From Sphingomonas sp. LR60 (lineage in GTDB: Bacteria; Pseudomonadota; Alphaproteobacteria; Sphingomonadales; Sphingomonadaceae): a stretch of 64,000 nucleotides of DNA. The notes under the pieces are model-generated. The model did not search any database. It saw only the letters and a program-made list of their open reading frames with translations, and was not told the origin of the DNA. Below are positions 45,910 to 59,509 of this stretch, piece after piece (the stretch's first letter is position 1; every line of letters starts with the position of its first letter). The stretch is from positions 2,234,501 to 2,298,500 of the forward strand of contig NZ_JASPFK010000001.1 of NCBI RefSeq assembly GCF_036855935.1. The letters are read 5' to 3'. The position numbers and the translations under genes were made by a program.

Positions 45910-46719
45910 GTGAACGACCTTCTTACCATCATCCTGCTCGGCATCGTCGAGGGGGTCACCGAATTCCTGCCGGTTTCCTCCACGGGCCATCTCGTGCTCG
46001 CGGGTTCGCTGCTCGGGCTGTCGGAAGGTGATGCGACCTTCGATATCGTCATCCAGCTCGGCGCGATCCTTGCGGTGGTCGTGCTGTTCTGGGGCCGCTT
46101 CATGCGCGTCGGCGCCGGGCTGCTCCGCCGCGAACCGCAGGCGATCCAGTTCACGCGCAACGTCCTGCTCGGCTTCCTGCCCTCAGCCGTCGTCGGCGCG
46201 ATCGCTTATTCCGCGATCCGCGCGGTGCTCGAGGCGCCGGGGACCGGCCCGTTTGTCGTCGCGGTCGCGCTGATCGTCGGCGGTATCGCGATCCTGTTCA
46301 TCGAGCGCGTCGCGCCGCACGCCGTCCCCGGATCGGTCGAAACGATGCGCTGGAAGACCGCGCTGTCGATCGGCGTGGTGCAGTGCCTCTCGATGATCCC
46401 CGGCGTCAGCCGCTCGGGCGCAACGATCATGGGCGCGCGCGCGATGGGCGTCGATCAGGAGACCGCCGCCGAGTTCAGCTTCTTCCTCGCGATCCCGACG
46501 ATGATGGGCGCGACCACGCTCGCCCTGTGGAAGAGCCGGCATGATCTCGGCAACGCCCACCTTTCCGCGATTGCGATCGGCTTCGTCATTTCGTTCGTGG
46601 TCGCGATGGTGGTGATCCGCTGGTTCATGGCGATCGTCACCAAGCATGGCTTCGCACCGTTCGCCTGGTATCGAATTGTGGTCGGTGTGGTGGCTCTCGC
46701 AGCATTGGCGATGCGGTAA
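45910..46719 (+). CDS. uppP: Undecaprenyl-diphosphatase
   Basis: UppP (BacA) removes a phosphate from undecaprenyl pyrophosphate, recycling the lipid carrier for peptidoglycan and other polymers. The 269-residue polytopic membrane protein has both catalytic motifs: EGVTEFLPVSSTGH (14-27) and PGVSRSGAT. Start is a GTG at 45910. Overproduction of this family is known to raise bacitracin tolerance. Normally monocistronic or behind an unrelated gene, as here. Confidence 0.95.
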   Translation: MNDLLTIILLGIVEGVTEFLPVSSTGHLVLAGSLLGLSEGDATFDIVIQLGAILAVVVLFWGRFMRVGAGLLRREPQAIQFTRNVLLGFLPSAVVGAIAYSAIRAVLEAPGTGPFVVAVALIVGGIAILFIERVAPHAVPGSVETMRWKTALSIGVVQCLSMIPGVSRSGATIMGARAMGVDQETAAEFSFFLAIPTMMGATTLALWKSRHDLGNAHLSAIAIGFVISFVVAMVVIRWFMAIVTKHGFAPFAWYRIVVGVVALAALAMR

Positions 46720-46874
46720 GCATCAAATCGGACCTTATTTATAGGTCTTCTTGCAAGCTAGTCGCAGCTACTCAGTCAGAATCCGATTTTATAGGTTAGC
46801 TACACTGTCGTAAATGCCGAATTGCTCGTGACAGCGCGCAAATCGTGTGAGAGGTCGGCGATCGGAGGACACCG

Positions 46875-48314
46875 ATGGCCGACATGCTCAAGTTCGTTGA
46901 ACGCCCGCAATCCTATCCGGCCAAGCGCGCCGCCGATGCGCGCGCCGAGGATTTCCGCGAGATCGCCGAGCGCTATGCGATCCCCGCTGCCGAGGACCAG
47001 GCCGGGCGTTGTTCGCAATGCGGCGTGCCCTATTGCTCGGTGCATTGCCCGCTCCACAATCACATTCCCGACTGGTTGCGCCTGACCGCCGAGGGCCGGC
47101 TGCGCGAAGCCTATGAGCTGAGCAACGCCACTTCGACCATGCCGGAGATCTGTGGCCGCATCTGCCCGCAGGACCGTCTGTGCGAGGGCAATTGCGTCAT
47201 CGAGTTCAGCGGCCACGGTGCGGTGACGATCGGCTCGGTCGAGAAATTCATCACCGACACCGCGTGGGAAGAAGGCTGGGTCGAACCGCTCGTCCCCGGC
47301 CCGGCGCGCGGTCAGTCGGTCGGCGTGATCGGTGCCGGCCCGGCCGGCCTCAGCGCCGCCGAATATTTGCGCGGCCACGGCTACGAGGTGCACGTCTACG
47401 ATCGCCACGATCGCGCCGGCGGACTGCTGACCTATGGCATCCCCGGCTTCAAGCTCGAGAAGCCGGTCGTGATGCGCCGCGTCGAGCGGCTCAAGGCCGG
47501 TGGCATCGTCTTCCACGAAGGCTTCGAGGTCGGCCGCGACGCCACGCTCGACGAGTTGCGGTCGCGCCACGATGCGCTGCTGATCGCCACCGGCGTCTAC
47601 AAGGCGCGCGCGATCGACGTCGCGGGCAATGACCTGAACGGCGTCGTCGCCGCGCTCGACTATCTGACCGCGTCCAACCGCAAGAGCTTCGGCGATGCGG
47701 TCCCCGAATTTGAGGACGGCCGGCTGAACGCTGCCGGCAAGAACGTCGTCGTGATCGGCGGCGGCGACACTGCGATGGACTGCGTCCGTACCGCGATCCG
47801 TCAGGGCGCGACATCGGTGAAGTGCCTCTACCGCCGCGACCGCGCCAACATGCCCGGCTCGCAGCGCGAGGTCGCCAACGCCGAGGAAGAAGGCGTCGAG
47901 TTCGTCTGGCTCTCCGCCCCCGCGAGCTTCGCGGGTGAGGACGGCGATGCGACGACGGTGCGCGCCAACCGGATGCGGCTCGGCGCGCCCGACGCCAGCG
48001 GCCGTCGCGCGCCAGAGGTCGATCCCGGCGCGGCCGAGGACATGCCCGCCGATCTGGTCATCAAGGCGCTCGGCTTCGACGCCGAGGAACTGCCGAAGCT
48101 GTGGGGCGCACCCGAACTGGGCGTGACGCGCTGGGGCACGGTGCTGGTCGACAGCAAGACGCTGATGACCTCGCTCGACGGCGTGTTCGCGGCGGGCGAT
48201 ATCGTCCGCGGCGCGTCGCTGGTCGTCTGGGCGATCCGCGACGGGCGCGATGTGGCGGCGACGATGCACAAATATTTGAAGGCGAAGGCCAAGGATGCGA
48301 AGGTGGCGGCATGA
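46875..48314 (+). CDS. gltD: Glutamate synthase small subunit
   Basis: GltD passes electrons from NADPH to the large subunit for glutamate synthesis. The 479-residue protein has Cys clusters for 4Fe-4S (CSQCGVPYCSVHC and CGRICPQDRLCEGNC), FAD-binding GVIGAGPAGLSAAEYL and NADPH-binding VVVIGGGDTAMDCVRTA, and the ending FAAGDIVRGASLVVWAI. Its stop overlaps the start of a small nucleotidyltransferase gene by ATGA, placing that gene in the gltD-gltB transcript. A weak hairpin at 46731-46747 separates it from uppP. Confidence 0.96.
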   Translation: MADMLKFVERPQSYPAKRAADARAEDFREIAERYAIPAAEDQAGRCSQCGVPYCSVHCPLHNHIPDWLRLTAEGRLREAYELSNATSTMPEICGRICPQDRLCEGNCVIEFSGHGAVTIGSVEKFITDTAWEEGWVEPLVPGPARGQSVGVIGAGPAGLSAAEYLRGHGYEVHVYDRHDRAGGLLTYGIPGFKLEKPVVMRRVERLKAGGIVFHEGFEVGRDATLDELRSRHDALLIATGVYKARAIDVAGNDLNGVVAALDYLTASNRKSFGDAVPEFEDGRLNAAGKNVVVIGGGDTAMDCVRTAIRQGATSVKCLYRRDRANMPGSQREVANAEEEGVEFVWLSAPASFAGEDGDATTVRANRMRLGAPDASGRRAPEVDPGAAEDMPADLVIKALGFDAEELPKLWGAPELGVTRWGTVLVDSKTLMTSLDGVFAAGDIVRGASLVVWAIRDGRDVAATMHKYLKAKAKDAKVAA

Positions 48315-48607
48315 GGTTGCCGCCGGACTATGTCGCGGCGATCAAGGAGGCCGCGCGCGAGGCGTTCGGCGCCTCGGCCGTCGTGCGCCTGTTCGGCAGC
48401 CGCGTCCACGACGACCTGCGCGGTGGCGATATTGATCTGCATGTCGAGGCAGATCCTCTGGATGACGAGTGGCGCGCGCGCGGCGTGTTCGAGGATTTAC
48501 TGTTTCGCCAGATTCCCCCGCAAAAGGTTGACGTGATCGTGACGCAGCGTGGCAAGGCACCACGCGGGTTCGAGCGCATTGCCTATCGCGACGGGCTGGC
48601 GTTGTGA
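48311..48607 (+). CDS. MNT-domain nucleotidyltransferase, predicted type VII antitoxin
   Basis: A 98-residue minimal nucleotidyltransferase. FGSRVHDDLRGGDIDLHVE has Gly29-Ser30 and, after 9 residues, Asp40-x-Asp42; a third Asp74 lies in KVDVIV. This is the MntA pattern. In studied type VII systems MntA inactivates the HEPN toxin by adding AMP to a tyrosine. The ATG overlaps the gltD stop, and its own stop overlaps the HEPN start (GTGA). Base composition is close to the neighbours. Confident as to fold and pairing; activity is inferred. Confidence 0.85.
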   Translation: MRLPPDYVAAIKEAAREAFGASAVVRLFGSRVHDDLRGGDIDLHVEADPLDDEWRARGVFEDLLFRQIPPQKVDVIVTQRGKAPRGFERIAYRDGLAL

Positions 48608-49082
48608 CTCCAGAGTCGGAAATCTTTGAAGATCTTTTGCACTCGCTTCGAGCGCTGATGATCTCCGCACACGATGCACTCGGGCTTCTCCCGGAACTTC
48701 CTGAAAATCCCGATGCCTTCGCTGAACTCCCGGTGGTAGCGCGCGTGGCAAGCGTTGCCGTCCTCAAGGAGTTCGAGCAGCTGCAAGACACGCTAAATGC
48801 GCTCTTTCGCACGACCTTACGGGCATTGGGCGTCCGGCTTAAAGGGCTGTACCCGCTCGACATCGGACACCGGATGGAAGAGCTCGACGTTCTGGACGAT
48901 GCCGATCGCTGGCTTGCGATCGTCATGCTTCGGAACGAGCTGGTGCACGAATATCCGACCGAGGCAGTGGATCGTGTCGCGCGCCTGCGCGCCGCGATCG
49001 GACACTTCCCGTTCCTTTTCGACGCTGCCGCGCGGATCGAGCGCGCAATCGAACGACATGACCTGATGAAGGGCCAGACCTC

Positions 49083-49086
<4 letters not shown>
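48604..49086 (+). CDS. HEPN-domain protein, predicted type VII toxin (HepT-like)
   Basis: A 160-residue helical protein. RNELVHEY at 110-117 gives Arg110, His115 and Tyr117, the full R-x4-H-x-Y motif of HEPN RNase toxins, with Tyr117 as the expected AMPylation site. The preceding YPLDIGHRMEELDVLDDADR block is seen in HEPN partners of MNT proteins. GTG start at 48604 overlaps the MNT stop; the stop overlaps the gltB ATG (ATGA). Sits between both glutamate synthase genes. Toxicity not shown. Confidence 0.82.
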
Positions 49087-53605
<4,519 letters not shown>

Positions 53606-53616
53606 GATCTGCGTCA

Positions 53617-53693
53617 CGTCATTGCGAGCGCAGCGAAGCAATCCAGGGCGTCCTGATCCGGCCCTGGATTGCTTCGCTACGCTCGCAATGACG
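53617..53693. repeat. 77-nt palindromic element, copy 5
   Basis: Starts 12 bases after the gltB stop. Its right end forms the stop region of the hydrolase gene on the minus strand at 53695. Confidence 0.9.
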
Positions 53694-53694
53694 T

Positions 53695-54198
53695 TCAAGG
53701 CGAGACACGCCGCCACCGCCACAACACCAGCCACAGCACTCCCCCGGCCAGCGCCAGCACCGGCCAGCCACCATCGGTGCGCCACAGATACCCGATCCCG
53801 GCCACCAGCACCGCGAGCGTCAGCAACGCCGCGGTAGCCGGCGCATGAAGCCGCCGCGCGAGCCACGCCGCCAGCGCCAGCGCGGCCACCGCATTGGTCG
53901 CGAGCCACAGATACGACGCCCCCGCCGACAGCGCACCGACGAACGGCAGCTTGACCGTCGCATAGCCGATCATCCGGTTCGGAAACGTGTCCGCGGCAAG
54001 GTGCAGCCCGGTCCCGGCCCCGACGCCACAGGCCGCCGGATACCACCGCCGCCGCGCCAGCAACGCACAGGCCGGCACGATGCTGTGGGTCAGCGCGCTC
54101 CGATGCCCGAGCCACAGCCGCAGGTCGAGATCGGGCATCGTCAGCCCGATCAGAAAGGAGACGAACGTGACGAGCACGGCGATCAGGGCAGGCGGCAT
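53695..54198 (-). CDS. YdjM/DUF457-like inner-membrane metal-dependent hydrolase
   Basis: A 167-residue membrane protein. MPDLDLRLWLGHRSALTHSI holds the Asp-Leu-Asp and His-Arg-x-x-x-Thr-His pattern of the membrane-bound metal-dependent hydrolase family (YdjM/YbcI, DUF457), and HLAADTFPNR has a further His/Asp pair. Several hydrophobic helices follow. The frame runs upstream through a copy of the palindrome, but the ATG at 54198 (MPPALIAVLVTF) is the sensible start. Activity not shown for most family members. Confidence 0.75.
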   Translation of the reverse strand: MPPALIAVLVTFVSFLIGLTMPDLDLRLWLGHRSALTHSIVPACALLARRRWYPAACGVGAGTGLHLAADTFPNRMIGYATVKLPFVGALSAGASYLWLATNAVAALALAAWLARRLHAPATAALLTLAVLVAGIGYLWRTDGGWPVLALAGGVLWLVLWRWRRVSP

Positions 54199-54239
54199 GT
54201 CGGCGCAGGTGGCACGAGGAGAGTGCCCCGTCCATAACC

Positions 54240-54316
54240 CGTCATTGCGAGCGCAGCGAAGCAATCCAGGGTCGGACCAGGACGCCCTGGATTGCGTCGC
54301 TACGCTCGCAATGACG
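54240..54316. repeat. 77-nt palindromic element, copy 6
   Basis: Same palindrome, but the centre (GGTCGGACCAGGACGCCC) is in the opposite orientation to the other copies. Confidence 0.9.
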
Positions 54317-54437
54317 GAATCTCGCAGAAACGCTGACCTTCGTCGCCACCGAACTTGATCCGAAACCCGGCTTCCTCCTCCCCGTCGAACGAGGAAAAAG
54401 CGGAACCGCGGCCCCCATGTCCGGGATGACGGGCAAC

Positions 54438-55319
54438 TTACCGCGGCGTCTCCAGCATCCGGATGATTCCCGAAAAATCCAGCCCGCCCTGCCCCGCATC
54501 CACGAACGCCCGGTACAGATCGCGCGCGCGCGTCCCCATCGGCACCTGCGCCGCCGCGCCGTCGGCCGCCGCCATCGCCAGCTCCAGATCCTTGAGCATC
54601 AGCGCGCCCGCAAACCCGCCCTTATATTCCCGATCGGCCGGCGATTCCGGCCCGACCCCCGGCACCGGACAATAGGACGTCATCGACCAGCTCTGTCCGG
54701 TCGCCTTGCTGGAAATGTCGTAGAAGGTCTGCGCATCCAGCCCGAGCTTCTCCGCCAGCGCGAACGCCTCGCACGTCGCCGCCATCGTCGCGCCGAGGAT
54801 CAGATTGTTGCACATCTTGGCGACCTGCCCTGCGCCGCTGTCGCCGGCATGGATCACCGCCTTGCCCATATCCTCCAGGAACGGCCGTGCCCGCTCGAAC
54901 GCCGCCGCCGGGCCGCCGACCATGAAGGTCAGCGTCCCCGCCTGCGCCGCCGCGATCCCGCCCGACACCGGCGCATCGACCGCGGCGATTCCGCGCGCCG
55001 CGGCCTCGCTTGCGATCCGTCGCGCGGTGGCGAGGTCGATCGTCGAACAATCGATCAGCACCGTATCGACCGCCACGTCGGACAGGCTCTCGGCATAGAC
55101 CTGCGCGACATGGCTCCCGGCAGGCAACATCGTCACCACCGCCTCCGCGCCGTCGGCGGCCTCGTGCGCCGATGCGACCGGCAGGCATCCCGCCGCCTTG
55201 GCCGCATCCAGCGCCGCCGCCGACAGATCGAAGGCGCGGACGTCATGCCCCTTCTTCGCGAGGTTGGCGGCCATCCCGCCACCCATGTTGCCGAGCCCGA
55301 TGAAGCCGACGCGCGCCAT
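54438..55319 (-). CDS. mmsB: 3-hydroxyisobutyrate dehydrogenase
   Basis: MmsB oxidises 3-hydroxyisobutyrate to methylmalonate semialdehyde in valine breakdown. The 293-residue protein starts MARVGFIGLGNMGGGMAANL (GxGxxG), has DAPVSGGIAAAQAGTLTFMV and the catalytic-Lys segment GAGQVAKMCNNL. The ATG at 55319 overlaps the upstream stop by one base; a GTG at 55322 is also possible. It is the last gene of the minus-strand valine cluster that includes enoyl-CoA hydratase, HIBCH, acyl-CoA dehydrogenase and mmsA. Confidence 0.94.
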   Translation of the reverse strand: MARVGFIGLGNMGGGMAANLAKKGHDVRAFDLSAAALDAAKAAGCLPVASAHEAADGAEAVVTMLPAGSHVAQVYAESLSDVAVDTVLIDCSTIDLATARRIASEAAARGIAAVDAPVSGGIAAAQAGTLTFMVGGPAAAFERARPFLEDMGKAVIHAGDSGAGQVAKMCNNLILGATMAATCEAFALAEKLGLDAQTFYDISSKATGQSWSMTSYCPVPGVGPESPADREYKGGFAGALMLKDLELAMAAADGAAAQVPMGTRARDLYRAFVDAGQGGLDFSGIIRMLETPR

Positions 55320-55588
55320 CACGCGATCCTCGCTCGGCGCGGACGCAACAGCGTCGCGATCCCCGCGCCGATCAACGCCAGCACCGCGACGCCGACGAAC
55401 GTCCCGACGAAGGTGATCGCCACCGCTTCGAACCGCGCCGACACCGACGCCAGCATCGCGACGATCATCGCCGCCGCGCCGATCAGCCCGACGACCACCG
55501 CCGCCTTCACCGCGCCCCAGCGCGGGAAACGGACCGCCGCCGCGCCCGCGACGACGATCGCCAGCAGCACCAGGATAATCACGGTCAT
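55319..55588 (-). CDS. Small membrane protein in the valine cluster
   Basis: An 89-residue protein with three hydrophobic segments (about 2-20, 28-48 and 56-80) and a basic tail (RPRRARIA). AGGAG sits 8 bases before the ATG at 55588. Its stop overlaps the mmsB start and it lies 11 bases from the hydratase gene, so it is part of the operon, but nothing ties it to valine use. No family recognised. Confidence 0.7.
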   Translation of the reverse strand: MTVIILVLLAIVVAGAAAVRFPRWGAVKAAVVVGLIGAAAMIVAMLASVSARFEAVAITFVGTFVGVAVLALIGAGIATLLRPRRARIA

Positions 55589-55599
55589 GGTCGCTTCTC

Positions 55600-56376
55600 C
55601 TATTTGCCCGTCCATTGGCCGGGGCGCTTCTCGACGAACGCCGCCATGCCTTCCTTCTGGTCGGCGGTCCCGAACAGCCCGTGGAACAACCGGCGTTCGA
55701 ACTGCACGCCCTGCGCCAAGGTCGTCTCGAACGCGGCGTTGACCATTTCCTTGTTCGCCAGCACCGCCAGTGGCGCCATGCCGGCGATCGTCTGTGCGGT
55801 CTTCACCGCTTCCTCGACCAGCTCGGCCGCCGGAACGATACGGCTGACCAGCCCGGCGCGTTCCGCCTCGGCGGCGTCGATCATCCGTCCGGTCAGGCAC
55901 ATCTCCATCGCCTTGGCCTTGCCGACCGCGCGCGCCAGTCGCTGCGAACCGCCCATGCCCGGCGTCACCGCCAGCTTGATCTCCGGCTGGCCGAACTTGG
56001 CGGTATCGGCGGCGAGGATGAAGTCGCACATCATCGCCAACTCGCACCCGCCGCCCAACGCATAGCCCGCGACCGCGGCGATGATCGGCTTGCGCGTCTG
56101 CGTCAGCCGCTCGTAGCCGCCGAAGAAATTGCCGCCGTACATGTCGGCGAAGCCCTGCGCCGACATCTCTTTGATATCCGCGCCGGCCGCGAACGCCTTC
56201 TCGCTGCCGGTCAGCACCGCGCAGCCCTGCGTGGTGTCGGCGTCGAAAGCGGCAAGCGCGGCGAGCAGGTCGGCGAGCACCTGCGAATTGAGCGCATTGA
56301 GCGCCTTCGGCCGGTTGAGCGTGATCAGCGTCACACGCCCGCGCTGTTCGACCAACAGTGTTTCGTATTGCGGCAT
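55600..56376 (-). CDS. Enoyl-CoA hydratase
   Basis: A 258-residue crotonase-fold enzyme that hydrates 2-enoyl-CoA; in this cluster methacrylyl-CoA is the likely substrate. Oxyanion-hole segments are AAGADIKEM and [15 protein letters not shown] (first catalytic Glu), and the second Glu lies in [20 protein letters not shown]. The C-terminus [14 protein letters not shown] is typical of short-chain enoyl-CoA hydratases (ECHS1/PaaF type). Confidence 0.92.
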   Translation of the reverse strand: MPQYETLLVEQRGRVTLITLNRPKALNALNSQVLADLLAALAAFDADTTQGCAVLTGSEKAFAAGADIKEMSAQGFADMYGGNFFGGYERLTQTRKPIIAAVAGYALGGGCELAMMCDFILAADTAKFGQPEIKLAVTPGMGGSQRLARAVGKAKAMEMCLTGRMIDAAEAERAGLVSRIVPAAELVEEAVKTAQTIAGMAPLAVLANKEMVNAAFETTLAQGVQFERRLFHGLFGTADQKEGMAAFVEKRPGQWTGK

Positions 56377-56392
56377 ATCGCCTTACCTCCGT

Positions 56393-56615
56393 CACCCCTG
56401 CGCAGGCAGGGGCCTATCGCTGTCTAATCTAGAGCCATCGGCACGACACAAGCACGCCATACATGTGTCCGACACTGCGCGGTACGCCACAGACATGGGT
56501 CCGTGCCTGCACAGGGGCGACCGCGTCCTCGGAGCAGTCGCTCCCCACCCGTTCGTGCTGAGCTTGTCGAAGCACGTGCCCCGTTTCCCGCCCTTCGCCA
56601 AGCTCAGCACGAGCG
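56393..56615. repeat. Composite repeat: CACCCCTGCGCAGGCAGGGG pair and TTCGTGCTGAGC inverted pair
   Basis: A GCGCAGGCAGGGGCC arm at 56401 faces a CCTGCACAGGGGCGACC arm at about 56505-56522, and TTCGTGCTGAGCTTGTCGAA at 56551 faces its complement at about 56595-56615. Together they fill the gap between the hydratase and HIBCH genes. Confidence 0.8.
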
Positions 56616-56647
56616 GTGCAAAGTGCGCGAGCCGCGCAGCACCCCGA

Positions 56648-57691
56648 TCACCCCGCCGTCCACGCCTCATCCTCCGGCAGCGGCGCGAAGATGCGGTCGA
56701 TCATATGGTCGCTCACCCCTTCCACGCTCGCCGGCTCCCAGCGCGGGGCATTGTCCTTGTCGACGATCAGCGCGCGGACGCCCTCGGCGAAATCCGGCCT
56801 TTGCACGACGCGACACGCGACGGCATATTCCTGCCGCATCTCGTCGGCGAAGCTCGCCATCCCCGCGGCGTCCTTGAGCAATTTTAGCGACACCTTCATC
56901 GCCTGCGGTGACTTGGTCGCGAGCGTCGCCAGCGTCGCCTGCGGAAATTCTCCGCCGTCCGCCTGCAAGGTGGCCAGCACTTCCTCCAACTCGTCGGACG
57001 CGAACAGCCGGTCGATCATGTCACGCTGCGCGAGCAGCTTCGCCGCTGGTGCTTGCTCGGCCAGTCCGGACAGCGTCGCCTCGATCGCCTCCGGCTCGGC
57101 GACGATCCGCGCCTTGGCCTCTTCGACCCGCGCGGCGGCCAGATAATGCGTCGCCAGCCCCAGCGCGAGCGCCTCCGCGCCATCCAGCCGCGCGCCGGTC
57201 AGCGCCAGATACTGGCCGATCCGCCCCGGCAATCGCGACAGGTACCAGCCGCCGCCGACATCGGGGAACAGGCCGATCCCGGTCTCCGGCATCGCCAACC
57301 GCGTATGCTCGGTCGCGACGCGGTAGCGGCACGGCTGCGACACCCCGACCCCGCCGCCCATCGTCACGCCATCCATGAAGGCCACCGTGTCCTTCACATA
57401 GGTGAACAGCCGATGGTTCATGCGATATTCGGTGTGGAAGAAGGCGCGCGCCTCCGCGCCGTCGCCGGCACCCCTACCTGCAAGCATCCGGATATCGCCG
57501 CCCGCGCAGAAGCCGCGTCCCTCGGCATGATCGATGACGACGCATCGCACCGCCGCCTCGCCGCGCCACGCCTCGAGCGCGTCGAGGATGTTCTGGCACA
57601 TCTCGGTGTTGAGCGCGTGCAATGCCTTCGGCCGGTTGAGCCGGATGCGCCCGACCGGGCCTTCCACGATCGTAATCAAATCCTGCGTCAT
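56648..57691 (-). CDS. 3-hydroxyisobutyryl-CoA hydrolase
   Basis: HIBCH, a crotonase-fold thioesterase that releases 3-hydroxyisobutyrate from its CoA ester. The 347-residue protein is longer than hydratases and has GRGFCAGGDIRML, AFMDGVTMGGGVGVSQPCRY (catalytic Glu position) and MPETGIGLFPDVGGGWYLSR, the HIBCH version of the active site. The ATG at 57691 has AGGAG at a better distance than the ATG at 57694. It takes the product of the hydratase and feeds MmsB. Confidence 0.93.
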   Translation of the reverse strand: MTQDLITIVEGPVGRIRLNRPKALHALNTEMCQNILDALEAWRGEAAVRCVVIDHAEGRGFCAGGDIRMLAGRGAGDGAEARAFFHTEYRMNHRLFTYVKDTVAFMDGVTMGGGVGVSQPCRYRVATEHTRLAMPETGIGLFPDVGGGWYLSRLPGRIGQYLALTGARLDGAEALALGLATHYLAAARVEEAKARIVAEPEAIEATLSGLAEQAPAAKLLAQRDMIDRLFASDELEEVLATLQADGGEFPQATLATLATKSPQAMKVSLKLLKDAAGMASFADEMRQEYAVACRVVQRPDFAEGVRALIVDKDNAPRWEPASVEGVSDHMIDRIFAPLPEDEAWTAG

Positions 57692-57827
57692 CATCTCTCC
57701 TGCCCTCGCCCCTGGAAGGGGAGAGGGATACCGCAGCTTGGCGGCACCGCCGCCTAGCGAAGGTTGGGTGAGGGTGGGCGAGCCCGGGGCTCGCACGATC
57801 GCACCGCGATCGGTTACCCCTCACCCA

Positions 57828-58973
57828 TCAATGCCGCACCAATTCGCGCCCGATGATCATCCGCATCACCTGATTGGTGCCTTCCAAGATCGAATGCACC
57901 CGCAGGTCGCGCCAGAAGCGCTCGATCGGATAGTCCATCAGATATCCGTAGCCGCCATGCAGTTGCAGCGCGCGATCGACCACGCTCGATCCGGTGTCGG
58001 TCGCCAGCCGCTTCGCCATCGCCGCGAAGCGCGTCTTGTCGGGCGCGTTGGCGCTGACCTTGGCGGCAGCGACGTAGAGCAGGCACCGCGCCGCCTGCAG
58101 CTCGGTCTCCATATCGGCGAGCATGAACTGCGTGTTCTGGAAATCGCTCACCGCCGTTCCGAACTGCTTGCGGTCCTTCGTATAGGTGATCGTCTCGTCG
58201 AGACAACGCTGCGCTCCGCCCAGCGAGCACGCCCCGATGTTGAGCCGCCCGCCATCCAGCCCGGCCATCGCGAAGCGGAACCCCTCGCCTTCCTGCCCGA
58301 CGCGATTTGCGACCGGCACGCGGACATTGTCGAACGTCACCGCGCGTGTCGGCTGCGCATGCCAGCCCAGCTTGCGCTCGTTCGCGCCGAACGAAACGCC
58401 GGGCATGTCCTTCTCGATGACCAGGCAGGAGATGCCTTTCGGACCTTCGGCACCGGTGCGCACCATCGTGACGTAAAGCTCGTTTTCTCCGGCACCGGAG
58501 ATGAACTGTTTTGTCCCGTTGACGATATATTCGTCGCCGTCGCGGTACGCGCTGGTCTTTAGGGCTGCCGCATCCGATCCCGAGCCGGGCTCGGTCAGGC
58601 AATAGCTGGCGATGCGGTCCATCGTCACCAGATCGGGCAAATACCGGCCCTTCAACTCTGCCGAACCGTGGCGGTCGATGATCCAGCTCGCCATATTGTG
58701 GATGGAAATGAACGCACTGGTGGTCGGACAGCCATAGGCCATCGCCTCCATGATCAGCGCCGCCTCCAGCCGCCCCAGGTTGATCCCCCCGCTCTCCTCG
58801 CTGACGTAGATCGCGGCGAAGCCAAGCTCCGCCGCCGCCTTGATCGTATCACGCGGAAAGATATGCTTTTCGTCCCATTCCGCCGCGAACGGCGTGATGC
58901 GATCGGCGGTAAAGCGCTGGGCAAGCGCCTGAATTTCGCGCTGCTCGTCGGTCAGATCAAACTGGTCGGTCAT
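57828..58973 (-). CDS. Acyl-CoA dehydrogenase (isobutyryl-CoA type likely)
   Basis: A 381-residue FAD enzyme; in this cluster isobutyryl-CoA to methacrylyl-CoA is the expected reaction. ASYCLTEPGSGSDAAALKT is the acyl-CoA dehydrogenase signature 1, QLHGGYGYLMDYPIERFWRD signature 2, and the catalytic base Glu is in LEGTNQVMRMI. ATG at 58973 (MTDQFDL) is preferred to a TTG six bases upstream. Subunit length and the isobutyryl context match ACAD8-like enzymes, but branched-chain specificity cannot be proven from motifs. Confidence 0.92.
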   Translation of the reverse strand: MTDQFDLTDEQREIQALAQRFTADRITPFAAEWDEKHIFPRDTIKAAAELGFAAIYVSEESGGINLGRLEAALIMEAMAYGCPTTSAFISIHNMASWIIDRHGSAELKGRYLPDLVTMDRIASYCLTEPGSGSDAAALKTSAYRDGDEYIVNGTKQFISGAGENELYVTMVRTGAEGPKGISCLVIEKDMPGVSFGANERKLGWHAQPTRAVTFDNVRVPVANRVGQEGEGFRFAMAGLDGGRLNIGACSLGGAQRCLDETITYTKDRKQFGTAVSDFQNTQFMLADMETELQAARCLLYVAAAKVSANAPDKTRFAAMAKRLATDTGSSVVDRALQLHGGYGYLMDYPIERFWRDLRVHSILEGTNQVMRMIIGRELVRH

Positions 58974-58984
58974 GCTCAATATCC

Positions 58985-59509
58985 TCAGCAGCGGCGATAG
59001 CGTTGCGTGGCGGTCGGGCTGGTGCGCACCAGGGCAGTGCCGCCAGCGTCGAGTCGATAGACTTCCCGGGCGTAAACCCCTGGACCTTGGCCAGAAAAGC
59101 GCAGGTCGACCGCCAGCTCCTGCGGGCTGCGGCGGTCGATGCGCTGCACCCGTGCGCGCGATTCGTAGAAGCGGATCGTGTCGGCGTCGATGTTGATGCG
59201 ACCGGTCGCGGCGGTGTTGGCCAGCTCGCAGTCATTGTCACCGGCACCCCAATATCCAAGGAATTCCGTGGGAAAGGCACGATCGCGGGCGGCGTTGGGC
59301 GTGCTCTTGGCGACAGGAACGCCGGTGCGCGCGATGGTAGCGGCGCCGTTCTGCGCCGCCGCCTGCTCGATCGCCGCCTGCGCCGCCGCTTCACGCTCGG
59401 GCACGTCGACACGGTTGTAGTCGGCGTCGTGGCTCGAGCAGCCCGCGAGCAACGTCATGAAAACAATCCCGTTCGCCCTAATCTTGCCCAGCCGTCGCAT
59501 CGCGTGCAT
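58985..59509 (-). CDS. Predicted lipoprotein within the valine cluster
   Basis: A 174-residue lipoprotein: signal MRRLGKIRANGIVFMTLLAG then Cys, giving the lipobox LLAGC. The Ala/Gln-rich linker (EAAAQAAIEQAAAQNG) leads to a C-terminal domain with YWGAGDNDCELA and a final Cys that may form a disulfide. No family recognised. Its start overlaps the mmsA stop, so it is cotranslated with that gene, though a role in valine use is doubtful. ATG at 59509; ATG at 59500 also fits. Confidence 0.75.
   Translation of the reverse strand: MHAMRRLGKIRANGIVFMTLLAGCSSHDADYNRVDVPEREAAAQAAIEQAAAQNGAATIARTGVPVAKSTPNAARDRAFPTEFLGYWGAGDNDCELANTAATGRINIDADTIRFYESRARVQRIDRRSPQELAVDLRFSGQGPGVYAREVYRLDAGGTALVRTSPTATQRYRRC

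Noticed and set aside
46731..46747. Terminator between uppP and gltD
   Set aside because: GACCT/AGGTC stem of only five pairs with a long A/T loop; not convincing enough to list.
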